From positions 51,060,202 through 51,124,201 of the forward strand of contig CM055312.2 of assembly GCA_029255685.2 (NCBI GenBank): a DNA stretch of 64,000 nt, read 5' to 3'. Below, one piece after another: positions 10,485 through 24,641 of this stretch. Source of the DNA: Silene conica. Its lineage: Eukaryota > Streptophyta > Magnoliopsida > Caryophyllales > Caryophyllaceae. Numbering within the stretch: the stretch's first letter is position 1; every line of letters begins with the position of its first letter. Under the pieces are notes generated by a model. The model searched no databases. It was not told the origin of the DNA and worked only from the letters and a program-made list of their open reading frames with translations. The translations under genes were made by a program, and so were the position numbers.

Positions 10485-12191
10485 CACTAATAATGTGATC
10501 ATGATGATAATAATACCAATGGGCAACACTTCTCACGTAATAAGAAAAACGCAACAGCCCCTCTACTTTCCTGTGCACTCAACCGACCTCACGACTAACG
10601 CTTCACCCGCACCCATCTTCGCGACATCTCATCCGGCTGTGAGGCCACCTACAACCACTATCGACAGTCCCAAACCCAACTACACATTACCACCCACGAC
10701 ACTCACCTTATGGACACCACCAGGAACCACCATAGCAACCACCGCAGCCCCTCAAAACCGTTTGTACAAAACGCTCTTACACTCTGTTTTCACGCCATAT
10801 GTCTCTCTCTATCTTACGCTTTTCTCTCTCTCTACCAGTCCCAACACCACCTCTGGCCACCACCATTGTCACCACTGACCCCTGGTGGTTCCAGGGGAGG
10901 TTAGCCACATACCTCGTTCCCCCCTTCAACCGACTTACAACCCCACGAAAAAGACTACTCACTCGTATCGATACCAATTCTGTTCTGCCTACTCTCGGTT
11001 TGGGCGACTACCACCGCCGGCATCCCCCACCTAAGACCACCACACCGGCACCAGGATGGTCTTCACTACCCCAGCAACCGATTGCCCACAACCAAGATGC
11101 TGACCCTATCCCAAAAGAACCCAAAACCGACACCAACATACCGTAACTCGCACCCCTGTTTTTATTATACTATGTCCACACTACTTTCTGACATAACTCA
11201 CGGTGGTTTCGACCACCACTCACCACCCTAACCACCACCATACGACTCACAAACACGCTACTACTATAACCCATAAATCTAACACCCAGGAACAACCTAA
11301 AACGTGATTGAAACGCATTAGAAAACGAAGCGGAGAAAAGAAGCGAAAACAGAGCGTTTTGGCAGACGACTTTGTGGTGGCTAAAACGCCACCCACGGTG
11401 GTCCTAAGGTGTTCTCGATATGCTAAACACGCTTTACATATTACAAGGATTACATACAAACTTAATTTACATATTCGATATGCTAAATAATACGAGTAAA
11501 TACTTACGAACATAGCAATGTACAAGGAATGAAAGTGACGGTGGTGGTGATTGGTCAGGCTTCTTCCCTTCCTTTCTTCTTCCTCACTTCACATTAGGGT
11601 TTTGGAGGGTACGCAGTATGGGGGCAGAAGAGAGGGTAGGGTTTGGTTTGTGTAGTAATGTGTCGATGTGTTGAAAATAATCATAAGTCGATGTTATGAG
11701 TAGTTTGGGTTTTAAACTATGGGCCTCTACTATGTTGTTCAATACAACATGTTCTCACATCATCACGTATCGGTCTTAGGCCCAAGCGCATCACACGTCC
11801 CGAGGTCTTAACCCGTATAATTTATTTATACTAATTAAATAAATTACGAGAATATACTTTTATTAGGACTAACATAAAGATATATAAAATTTGAGATTTA
11901 AATATAATTATGTCTTAAATAATAAAACAAGTATAAATGAGGAACAATATAAAATATGAAATATATTTAATTATAAATATATCATCAAAATAAAGAAATA
12001 CGAATGAAATGTCATTTTATGAAATAACCGTCAAATATAAAATGATTATGAAATACGAAATAATCGTAGAAATACGATTTATAAAATAATAATAGTTTAC
12101 GTAAAATACTTTATAAATATATCATTTGAAATACTTGTATAAAAATACGGTTCGACTGCCGTTGACCGATGCTAATATACGGGGTATTACA
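9124..12191 (-). mobile_element. Tek-LARD LTR 1 (3' LTR)
   Basis: A 3068-bp LTR with left edge TGTAACACCCCCATTT and right edge ATACGGGGTATTACA. It is nearly identical to LTRs 2 and 3. It includes a (TAA)n microsatellite and a Pro/Thr/His-codon-like CCACCA-rich block at about 10600-11250 that gives spurious ORFs. The adjacent minus-strand sequence AAGGAGGGAAGAC is a good polypurine tract, so this is the 3' LTR of a minus-strand element. Confidence 0.9.
10399..10483. repeat. (TAA)n microsatellite in Tek-LARD LTR 1
   Basis: About 85 bp of TAA/AAT units with one GATGAT interruption. The same position in LTR 2 (16132-16239) and LTR 3 (19139-19242) has a different length. Confidence 0.95.
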
Positions 12192-12204
12192 GTCTTCCCT
12201 CCTT
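12192..12204 (-). other. Polypurine tract, Tek-LARD
   Basis: The minus strand reads AAGGAGGGAAGAC directly before the LTR start TGTAATACC. This is the expected primer site for plus-strand DNA synthesis and fixes the element's orientation. Confidence 0.75.
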
Positions 12205-14853
12205 AAAATGAACTTCGTCCCGAAGTTCGCCACCCCATAACGGTAATGAAACATATAACAAGCATAAAACAATCACAAGTAACACTTTTGTAGACTTCAA
12301 AACACGAAATGCATTCTACCCTCGTTAAGAAAACTTTGTCCCCAAAGTTTAACGCATAACTAAATTAAAAGATAATTCACGAATTACAATATAATGCATA
12401 ACAAAAGTAAACACGATTATCAAGTATATTCAAACAAGCACGACATATCAATTAGCCAAATCAAAGATCATTAAGATTTTACAATCCTATCCTCCTTAGG
12501 GCATGGTTACGTCCCCGTAACCCCATTACAAAATTTCACATCCAATGCTCAAAAGTTTACCGAAACCACAGTCACAAATCATCTGATAAGCTAGTTACTC
12601 TATACTGGCAACTAGCGTCCGACTTTTCAAGCAACAACATATACTTGTCAATTTCATACTACGCAGTTAAAAACAAAATCGGGTAACAACACTTATATAC
12701 ACTTGAAATTTTAAGACAAACTTAACATATTTACCAATGTAGACAATCAATAACTTAAAATTCATAAATGACAAATTAAAACATTTTATGCTCATAATCA
12801 TATTATAGAAGCAAAGGCATATTCTAGAAAAGACATAAGGCAAATTTTAACTAATGTAATTAACATGGGGCATTAACGTATTTCCCGAGGTATACATCAA
12901 TCTTAGACTAGCAAACAGCTTAGCATCTTCGGATATAAAAAGTTAAACCAATTAATAATTCAATATATTGCGATCATATTTTAAACATAGCAATATGCAA
13001 TTCACTTTGTGGCATAACAATATACATGAATAAATTATAAAAATTATATTCGCAGGGAACTAGACGAAGATATACCCTTAAATATATGAAGAACATCAAT
13101 AAGATTCACATCGTTCAAAATACTCACCCTTGCTTATAACAATTAGGTTGTTATATCATGCTAATGAGTTTACCAGTTAAATTCATTATACCACGTGTCC
13201 AGACTCTTCTCTGATGAACATGATTTTTAACGACATTACATATGAACACCACATAATTATTTTGAGGTCATAGCAATAGAAAGCAATAGCGTCCGTATAG
13301 TTGAAACTACTTTATATAAAACTCAACGAAATAACAAGGTTATATTATCATATAATAACGTTCGTATTCATATCATAAGTCTATTGTACATGCTACTAAT
13401 GCCATATCAGGATATCGCATGGTTACATCACATAATTCATATTTGATTAAACTTTTATATTTAAAACTTTATCATTTCAACAATTATACATCATGTAGCA
13501 ACTTCCAAAATCATAATAAATAACCGTCCATCCATTTTGTGAACCATTATAGTTTTTGAGAAATATAATGAATTCACTAACCACAGGAAGAAAAATCAAA
13601 AGCAAGACTTAAGGAAATTATTTATAACAAATTTTACAACTCGTTTGGTCTGGACAGAAACTTTACAGCAATTAGACAGAAAATTAGGCAACTTGCAAAA
13701 ATCACTATTAAATAACGACTCGTTAAAACTTTACGTGGTTTATCATTTTGAAAACGTGAATGAATATTCTAAACAGTGGGGTTGGAATTATGCATAAAAA
13801 ATAAATACGTTTTAAATGGTTTCATTTGAAAAAACATGGGTCGAAACAGAACTGTGCAACAACAATCTGACCACTGTCAACTAAAATATTTATTTCTCGC
13901 AAAATATAACTCGTATTAACATGAAATCAAAATCATTAGAAAGCTAACTCAGAAGGTTATCATACATAAAATTTTCATATTCATATATGGAACACATTTC
14001 AAATGGCTGCCCGTACAAACAAGGTAACATTCTGGAAATTTTACTACAATTTTGGTTCTAAAAAAATCACTTCACATTATCACATTTACATACCACCCTT
14101 CTTTTTCCAAACGTGTTGACATTTTATCAAAGACTAGAAGTCACGTTGCACCATATTAACATTTATTCATCATTTCAAGCTGTAATTGTCATCTAAAACA
14201 CGGTAAAGATTGCGAAACAGAAAAGTAAACCAACTAAATGAGTGAATATTTATACATGTATATACAAATGTAACACATAACTAGATGACACTCATGGCTT
14301 GGGGCATCACATTCCGCATATCACCAGACATGGATTACTATAACACATAAATCTAATCATTCATATCCACATACCAGCCAATATATTACATAAGTACGAT
14401 AGTCATTTAATAACCAGATACCATATGGACATGTCAGAAGACGAAATGATATGATCACATCACTCTATCTATGACTCAATAAATATAGATTCAGACTCAC
14501 ATACACATACTCATGTTCTCAATACTTGGAAATCATACATCTCAATCAACATTCAATATAAATCTCATACAGCACAGATCTCCAACCATATTTCACATCA
14601 TACTTACCTCATTCCTTTTCTGCGGAAACGTTAGTACAAAATAGGCAAGGTCTGATCTTTTATTTGTTACTACCCACTCTATGCATCACTCAAGGGTTAC
14701 CAGGTCAGACTGAAAGGTCCAATGGCTTGGTTTGAGGGGGCCCCTAACTCATCCCAATCCTGGGGCTCCTAACAGTTACTAACCTGGGGTTCATTTTATT
14801 AGACTCTTCCTACGTTCATTATTATTCATTTGGTTTAGACCTGAGGATCGTTC

Positions 14854-14865
14854 GCTCTGATACCA
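14854..14865 (-). other. tRNA-iMet primer-binding site, Tek-LARD
   Basis: The minus strand reads TGGTATCAGAGC, an exact match to the initiator tRNA-Met site, 3 bp from the LTR edge at 14869. Confidence 0.9.
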
Positions 14866-14868
14866 CTT

Positions 14869-16131
14869 TGTAACACCCCCATTTATTTAAGAGCCTTTAG
14901 CAAGACATTCTCAAATAAATAGAGTTGTTACCATCTCGGAATGTCCGAGGTAGTGAATAACAAACTAAAACAACCAAAGTACTTTATTTAAAACTGATAA
15001 AATTTGAACTTGGTTATTACAGTTACTACTTAAGGGAAAAGAAAAATACAACTGATGACTTCTCTAAATGTGTTATAATTCTAAGTCGGTCCCAAGTATG
15101 CATCTCACATTCCTGCCCCAGCTCCTAGCTCATCTGTTTCTGATCTGTAGAATCTACTCCCCATTCCGGATCATCGTAGGTGTACACGAATACACTGTCA
15201 ACCTCGCGGTTGAGTAGGATAACACAATAATTGTAATGCAATAGATAAATGATATGCAAATGCCATGATATGCTCGAGCTCAATCACAATCTCAATCTCA
15301 AACTCATACCCGAAACACCAATCTCAAACCCGAAACACCAAGCCATACCGAACCTCCCGGCAGACTATAATCGGTCGTCACCGAACACCAGCTCAATAGC
15401 TGATAAGACACCAGGCCTGGTCTGCAGAACCACCCTGGGCTTTATATCAAATAAATATCCATTCCGTAACTTTCTCAGTAACCAATGCATATGTCATGCT
15501 CATGAATGCAACAATACTCTTAGTCAATAATGCTATTAAATCATGAAATGCTCATGCCAATAATAATAATAATCAACACTCAATCCAACCAATATCATTC
15601 TCATATTACTCATGCTCAGCATCCATAACACACAATCCAACAACCATTCATAACACATCATAAAGTATAGTGTCAGTGTATCCTACCTGGATAGCAATAT
15701 AGTCCAATAGCAAGCCAGCGAGTAAAACGAATAATGCCACTTGAAAATCGTCACCTAACAATATAATATATGAAATCACTAACTAATACAATTACGTACA
15801 CAATATAATATATCAATCATTCCAATTAATATATTAAGCATAACGAGATTAATTATATTAGGTACGACTTAGTCAATTAACTTAATTAGTCGATCAATTT
15901 AAGTATGTGATTGATTAAAATTACTGTCACAAACTATATAAACAAATTAACTACTCTAATTAACAATATCAAAACATTGACTACTCAAATATTAACAATA
16001 ACCATCATATAATTATTATCAAACTACTAATAAACTTTTACTAATAGTAATACTAATACTAACAACAACAACAACAAGGATAATAGTACTAATACCATTA
16101 ATTATAATAACAATACCAACAATAATAATCC

Positions 16132-16173
<42 letters not shown>

Positions 16174-16184
16174 TAATAATAATG

Positions 16185-16243
<59 letters not shown>

Positions 16244-17896
16244 AATAATGTGATCATGATGATAATAATACCAATGGGCAACACTTCTCACGTAATAAGA
16301 AAAACGCAACAGCCCCTCTACTTTCCTGTGCACTCAACCGACCTCACGACTAACGCTTCACCCGCACCCATCTTCGCGACATCTCATCCGCCTGTGAGGC
16401 CACCTACAACCACTATCGACAGTCCCAAACCCAACTACACATTACCACCCACGACACTCACCTTATGGACACCACCAGGAACCACCATAGCAACCACCGC
16501 AGCCCCTCAAAACCGTTTGTACAAAACGCTCTTACACTCTGTTTTCACGCCATATGTCTCTCTCTATCTTACGCTTTTCTCTCTCTCTACCAGTCCCAAC
16601 ACCACCTCTGGCCACCACCATTGTCACCACTGACCCCCGGTGGTTCCAGGGGTGGTTAGCCACATGCCTCGTTCCCCCCTTCAACCGACTTACAACCCCA
16701 CGAAAAAGACTACTCACTCGTATCGATACCAATTCTGTTCTGCCTACTCTCGGTTTGGGCGACTACCACCGCCGGCATCCCCCACCTAAGACCACCACAC
16801 CGGCACCAGGATGGTCTTCACTACCCCAGCAACCGACTGCCCACAACCAAGATGCTGACCCTATCCCAAAAGAACCCAAAACCGACACCAACATACTGTA
16901 ACTCGCACCCCTGTTTTTATTATACTATGTCCACACTACTTTCTGACATAACTCACGGTGGTTTCGACCACCACTCACCACCCTAACCACCACCATACGA
17001 CTCACAAACACGCTACTACTATAACCCATAAATCTAACACCCAGGAACAACCTAAAACGTGATTGAAACGCATTAGAAAACGAAGCGGAGAAAAGAAGCG
17101 AAAACAGAGCGTTTTGGCAGACGACTTTGTGGTGTCTAAAACGCCACCCACGGTGGTCCTAAGGTGTTCTCGATATGCTAAACACGCTTTACATATTACA
17201 AGGATTACATAAAACTTAATTTACAGATTCGATATGCTAAATAATACGAGTAAATACTTACGAACATAGCAATGTACAAGGAATGAAAGTGACGGTGGTG
17301 GTGATTGGTCAGGCTTCTTCCCTTCCTTTCTTCTTCCTCACTTCACATTAGGGTTTTGGAGGGTACACAGTATGGGGGCAGAAGAGAGGGTAGGGTTTGG
17401 TTTGTGTAGTAATGTGTCGATGTGTTGAAAATAATCATAAGTCGATGTTATGAGTAGTTTGGGTTTTAAACTATGGGCCTCTACTATGTTGTTCAATACA
17501 ACCGGTTCTCACATCATCACGTATCGGTCTTAGGCCCAACCGCATCACGCGTCCCGAGGTCTTAACCTGTATAATTTATAAAATAATAATAGTTTACGTA
17601 AAATAAATATAATTATGTCTTAAATAATAAAACAAGTATAAATGAGGAACAATATAAAATATGAAATATATTTAATTATAAATATATCATCAAAATAAAG
17701 AAATACGAATGAAATGTCATTTTATGAAATAACCGTCAAATATAAAATGATTATGAAATACGAAATAATCGTAGAAATACGATTTATAAAATAATAATAG
17801 TTTACGTAAAATACTTTATAAATATATCATTTGAAATACTTGTATAAAAATACGGTTCGACTGCCGTTGACCGATGCTAATATACGGGGTATTACA
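14869..17896 (-). mobile_element. Tek-LARD LTR 2 (5' LTR)
   Basis: A 3028-bp copy of LTR 1 with the same TGTAACACCCCC and GGGGTATTACA ends. It differs by microsatellite length, scattered point changes, and a rearrangement at about 17570-17605, where roughly 90 bp present in LTR 1 is replaced by a short piece that duplicates AAAATAATAATAGTTTACGT from about 230 bp downstream. It is the 5' LTR because the primer-binding site lies beside it. Confidence 0.88.
16132..16239. repeat. (TAA)n microsatellite in Tek-LARD LTR 2
   Basis: About 108 bp of TAA units with two TGA interruptions, orthologous to 10399-10483. Confidence 0.95.
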
Positions 17897-20949
<3,053 letters not shown>

Positions 20950-21300
20950 GTCAAGACATTCTCAAATAAATGGGGGTGTTACAATCTCGGAATGTCCGAG
21001 GTAGTGAATAACAAACTAAAACAACCAAAGTACTTTATTTAAAACTGATAAAATTTGAACTTGGTTATTACAGTTACTACTTAACGGAAAAGAAAAATAC
21101 AACTGATGACTTCTCTAGATGTGTTATAATTCTAAGTCGGTCCCAAGTATGCATCTCACATTCCTGCTCCAGCTCCTAGCTCATCTGTTTCTGATCTGTA
21201 GAATCTACTCCCCATTCCGGATCATCGTAGGTGTACACGAATACACTGTCAACCTCGCGGTTGAGTAGGATAACACAATAATTGTAATGCAACAGATAAA
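20950..21300 (-). mobile_element. Tek-LARD LTR 4, truncated
   Basis: The fourth copy repeats the altered junction (GTCAAGACATTCTC...GGGGGTGTTACA) and runs about 350 bp before stopping at AACAGATAAATAA. The remaining 2.7 kb of LTR is missing. Confidence 0.85.
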
Positions 21301-21338
21301 TAATTGTACACGAATACACTGTCAACCTAGCTCATCTG
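21301..21338. other. Templated filler DNA at deletion junction
   Basis: Bases 21304-21328 copy 21232-21255 (TGTACACGAATACACTGTC...) and 21326-21338 copy 21175-21187 (CCTAGCTCATCTG), both from LTR 4 just upstream. Such scrambled local copies are a footprint of double-strand-break end joining with synthesis. Confidence 0.75.
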
Positions 21339-21704
21339 GGCGTTAGTGGACTTCAGTCTTCGTAAGTTGAATTCTGGGTTTGAGATAACAAGTGTTTTGG
21401 TCGACCGACCAGGGTAGTCGGTCGGTCGACCGGTTTTCCTGTGTGTCAGCCTTGAATTCGTCTCAATTTGATCTTTTGGTCCTCGGTTTGCGCTTTAGGT
21501 TGTTTCTTCCTCGTTCCTTGGTTATGTAAAAATCCCGAGGGTAGCAATTTGGTATAAAATCGCCTCTTTTCCGCATAATTCTGCAAAAGAGCATAAAAAT
21601 ACCAAAGTAGACAATTGTTGGGAAATAAAGGCTAAAACATCGTAAATGAGCGCTAAAATGCGTGTAAAAATAGATGTAAAACATCATAAAATAGACACGC
21701 ATCA
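21339..21704 (-). mobile_element. Ath-2 5' LTR remnant
   Basis: This 366-bp piece matches 5662-6035 of the Ath-2 3' LTR, including the paired 12-bp motifs (21399 and 21420, 21 bp apart), and ends at CGCATCA. TAAAT follows at 21705 and matches the left target duplication. The primer-binding site, gag, protease and most of this LTR were lost in the deletion that also truncated Tek-LARD. Confidence 0.85.
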
Positions 21705-21709
21705 TAAAT
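21705..21709. repeat. Target-site duplication of Ath-2 (right)
   Basis: TAAAT, matching 4423-4427. Confidence 0.75.
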
Positions 21710-22005
21710 GTTAAATCATTTTTCAAAAAGATCTATTGGTGCCTCCAGTCTGTTGGTCGGCTGCCGGTCACCGGCCGGCCAAGGGCCCATGTACACTTTT
21801 CTGTTTTTGATGGTTTAATTTCCAGAATGCAGTGAATTAAGGAAAAAAGGCTCTAAGCCGATGGCAGACCGGTAGCCGGTAAACCGGCTAAGGAGCCCCA
21901 TTGCTTGAAGACAAAAAAAAGATTTTGAAGAAGGATTTTGAAGAAGGAAGAAAATTGGAAAATGGCTCTAAGCCGGCTGACCGGCAGCTGGTCCCCAACC
22001 GACAT
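21710..22005 (+). mobile_element. Ath-1 noncoding segment with GCCGG-rich inverted repeats
   Basis: Host element sequence between Ath-2 and solo LTR-1. It has three GC-rich inverted-repeat clusters in AT-rich DNA (around 21755-21780, 21855-21895, 21970-22004) built from AGCCGG...ACCGGC words, each followed by a short sequence such as AAGGGCCC or AAGGAGCC. No ORF. These clusters resemble those in the Tek-1 LTR at 43485-43760. Confidence 0.55.
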
Positions 22006-22788
22006 TGATGCCGGTCATTTATGCACCAAAAATAAAAGCCTAGGTACTACTAATGGAAGCTAGCGGTAAGTACGGTCGATCTCCTCAGGGAAGCAAACTT
22101 GTTCAACTAACAGTTTTTACCTATGGTCACAAAATTGGGGGTTTGAATAGTGATAACTAAACTACGATATAGGGATAAGCAAGGAATAAAAACACGGGAA
22201 ATAACACAAGTTGAGATAAAAATCTAGGGAAGGGAATATGTTGGGAACTCGGGTCGTTTTGTCTTACGTATGATTATCGTAATTGGAATAGGCCAATTAT
22301 TGGTGGGAAAGGCTGGGTTATTACGGTCAAGTCTCAAACCCGACTATACCTTCCGGTCTTAAGTCGCCCTAAGGTCGTTTTTGCTTAACTTCCGCTCTCA
22401 CAAAAACTATTTAAAATCAATAAACAAGTCTCACCCTTCCAACCTTCCGGTCTAGGTCGGGAATTAACTAGATCTAAGGTCTCATGCGTGCACTCACTAA
22501 ACCGAACATAAATTAAATTGTTTAACGATTACTCCCACCAAAGACGGTCTAACCCGACTACTACATTTCATACATTCGACACAATTCCCTCATCCCAACA
22601 TATAAAAGATTTAGCTACTCATGATGGGGTCAACAATGCTTACAACGATAATGAAAGAACTAGCATACGACATGATAAAATGATAAGTAAAAATCAGATT
22701 GTAAACAGGAGGCAATGGATTCGAAATAACAAGAAGCAAAGGGAAAAGGGGCGCGATTTTGGTAATCCTAAGACGGATATAAAAATCA

Positions 22789-23340
22789 GGGATATTCTAT
22801 ATGGTACCCCTCAATTTTTTGACTTTCTGTATGGTACCCCTACACTTTTTAAAACATACATGGTACCCCTAATTGTTGTCATTGTCACTACGTGTACCCC
22901 TAAACTTTATTTTCCGTCAATTAAACTCATTTTTAAGCGTTAAATGATTACTTAGACGCATAACCAAGCTTGACATTTATCATCTCATGACATAAGGACT
23001 CTATTAGAATTAATATTCATTCTTTGGACGTGATAATTTGGCAAAGATCAATAATTTTCCCTTCACCTTTTTTTTAACCCATATATATCTATAAATATTA
23101 GGATCGAGATGGATATTGAGCCAAATAGAGTCCTTATGTCATGTGATAATAAATGAGAAGCTTCCTTACGCGTTCAAGTTATCACTTAAAGCTTTAAAAT
23201 GAGTTTAATTGACGGAAAATAAAGTTTAGGGGTACGCGTAGTGATAATGAGAACAATTAGGGGTACCATGTATGTTTTAAAAAGTGTAGGGGTACCATGT
23301 AGAAAGTCAAAAAATTGAGGGGTGCCATATAGAATATCCC
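22789..23340. mobile_element. Foldback (long terminal inverted repeat) DNA element, MITE-like
   Basis: A 552-bp element with terminal inverted repeats of about 150 bp: the left end begins GGGATATTCTATATGGTACC and the right end is its near-complement CCATATAGAATATCCC. GTACCCCT recurs four times per arm. The centre is also partly inverted (CATAAGGACTCTATT at about 22990 and AATAGAGTCCTTATG at about 23127). Flanks are TAAAAATCA (22780-22788) and TAAAAATAA (23341-23349), a 9-bp target duplication with one mismatch, which suggests the Mutator superfamily. No transposase is present. Confidence 0.8.
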
Positions 23341-23848
23341 TAAAAATAATGAACTAGCATACAACACGATACGAATTAAACAAGGATTTAGAAAGACTAG
23401 ATCAAAACTAGAAACAGGGATTAACAAAGGGAAATGAACGAAATTAGAAGGTAAAATCAATGGCAGAGACGGACGAACAACTACGAAGAACATATACAAT
23501 CGAAAACAGAGTATTACGCGCGAAACAGATCGAAAATCACAAAACGGAAACAGTGAATAGAAACTAAAATAACATTAGAAAATAAAGAAAAGAGAAGAGA
23601 AAATTACAGTAACAAAAACAAGAACAGAGATTGGAATCCTTGGAACGGAAGAACGAAGAACTCGGTATATTACTAAATTGCGATGGCTACAAAGTTCAGA
23701 AAATAACTTAAAGTAAATGGAGTTTTTCAGAGGGTAAAAACTAGGGTCTGCAAACTTGATACCTAATGCTCTCAAACGAGCTTCTTTAAATAAGCAGAGA
23801 ACATTAAACTGCAGTAATAACTGAGTGAACACGAAGAGTCTCTTAGCT

Positions 23849-24101
23849 CTCGATCGAGGGAAATTTCCTCTCGATCGAGCTCTTCAGTCTTCAAAAACCG
23901 GTTGATCTAATGATAGAAGGTTACTCGATCGACTACTCTTCTTTGGCACCTCTCGATCGATCACATTGGCTTTCGACCGAGTGCTTTCTTCTTGGATACC
24001 TCTCGATCGAGCACATGACAGCTCGATCGAGGACTTTTCTTGTCTGGATCCCTCAATCGAGCACAGGACAGCTCGATCGAGGACTTTTCTCCTCGATGGA
24101 T
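23849..24101. repeat. CTCGATCGAG palindrome array in solo LTR-1
   Basis: Copies or one-base variants start at 23849, 23870, 23924, 23952, 23972, 24002, 24022, 24052, 24072 and 24092. Most steps are 20, 21 or 30 bp, near whole helical turns; 54 and 28 are the exceptions. The intervening text GCACATGACAG/GCACAGGACAG is also repeated. Confidence 0.85.
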
Positions 24102-24365
24102 TCTTCGACAGGCTTATAAGTTGATTCTTCACTTCAAAACTCTCGATTGACATATAACCAACCGCGGTTCTTCCATCGACTATTGAAAAACAGTGCTTTG
24201 AGGCAGAAAGACCTCGGTTTCCGCTACTATTCGGTCAATATCTGCAAAATAGCAACACGAACACAAAGTAGCACATACGGGGTATAAAATGATATAAAAT
24301 CACCAATTATTATGAGAATGTGTGCTAAAACAAGACTAAAAAGTCTATACAAAATGCACACATCA

Positions 24366-24641
24366 GACAGCCGGTCCCCGACCGGCTCAGAACCCTCTGT
24401 GCATATTTCGAAAGATTTTGGAACGAAAAAAGAACAAAGACTCTAAGCCGGTCGACCGGCAGCCGATGCCCTTGACCGGCTCAGAGTCCCTGACGCGACA
24501 TTATAAGCCAAAATCTCCCAAATTTCTTTCATTCTTCTCTCGTTTTTCAATTTTTCTTTCTCTCTCATGAAAATTTCCCTCCAAGAAACTCTCCCAAAAC
24601 AAACCCCTTCAACTCATCTTCATCCCTTTCACTCATCACCC
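24366..24641 (+). mobile_element. Ath-1 leader before ATHILA-like ORF
   Basis: Noncoding. It has two more GCCGG-rich inverted repeat clusters (24366-24395 and 24445-24485), then a pyrimidine-rich run (24515-24570) with TTCTTTCTCTCTC just before the coding region, which looks like a plant mRNA leader. No TATA box is obvious. Confidence 0.45.

Larger units (their letters stand above)
12192..14868 (-). mobile_element. Tek-LARD internal region, no coding capacity
   Basis: A 2.68-kb AT-rich internal region with no ORF of 60 codons or more on either strand. Its left end, read on the minus strand, is GGGACGAAGTTCATTTTAAG followed by a purine-rich tract and TGTAATACCCC; this is the 'FxxGDEV' 3'-end context typical of Tekay/Del chromoviruses. 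Its right end carries a tRNA-iMet primer-binding site. Long LTRs plus a noncoding core fit a large retrotransposon derivative (LARD) moved by an autonomous relative. Confidence 0.75.
22006..24365 (-). mobile_element. Solo LTR-1, Athila-like, with foldback insertion
   Basis: Edges are TGATGCCGGTC...ACCAAAAATAAA on the left, similar to the TGATGCCCGTC...ACCAAAGATAAA edge of Ath-2/3 LTRs, and ...ACACATCA on the right. The flanking 5-mers are GACAT and GACAG, a target duplication with one mismatch. No internal region or second LTR is nearby, so it is a solo LTR left by LTR-LTR recombination. It is 2360 bp, or about 1.8 kb without the foldback element. It contains a CTCGATCGAG array at 23849-24101. 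Orientation is inferred from the edge similarity. Confidence 0.65.

Noticed and set aside
10282-10578. Minus-strand poly-isoleucine ORFs here and at 16019-16333 and 19025-19336
   Set aside because: They are translations of the (TAA)n microsatellite, vary in length with it, and have no other support.
10495-11146. Recurring 127-, 64- and 115-codon plus-strand ORFs in each Tek-LARD LTR copy
   Set aside because: They recur only because the LTR is repeated. They overlap each other in different frames in a CCACCA-rich block, run antisense to the element and match no known protein.
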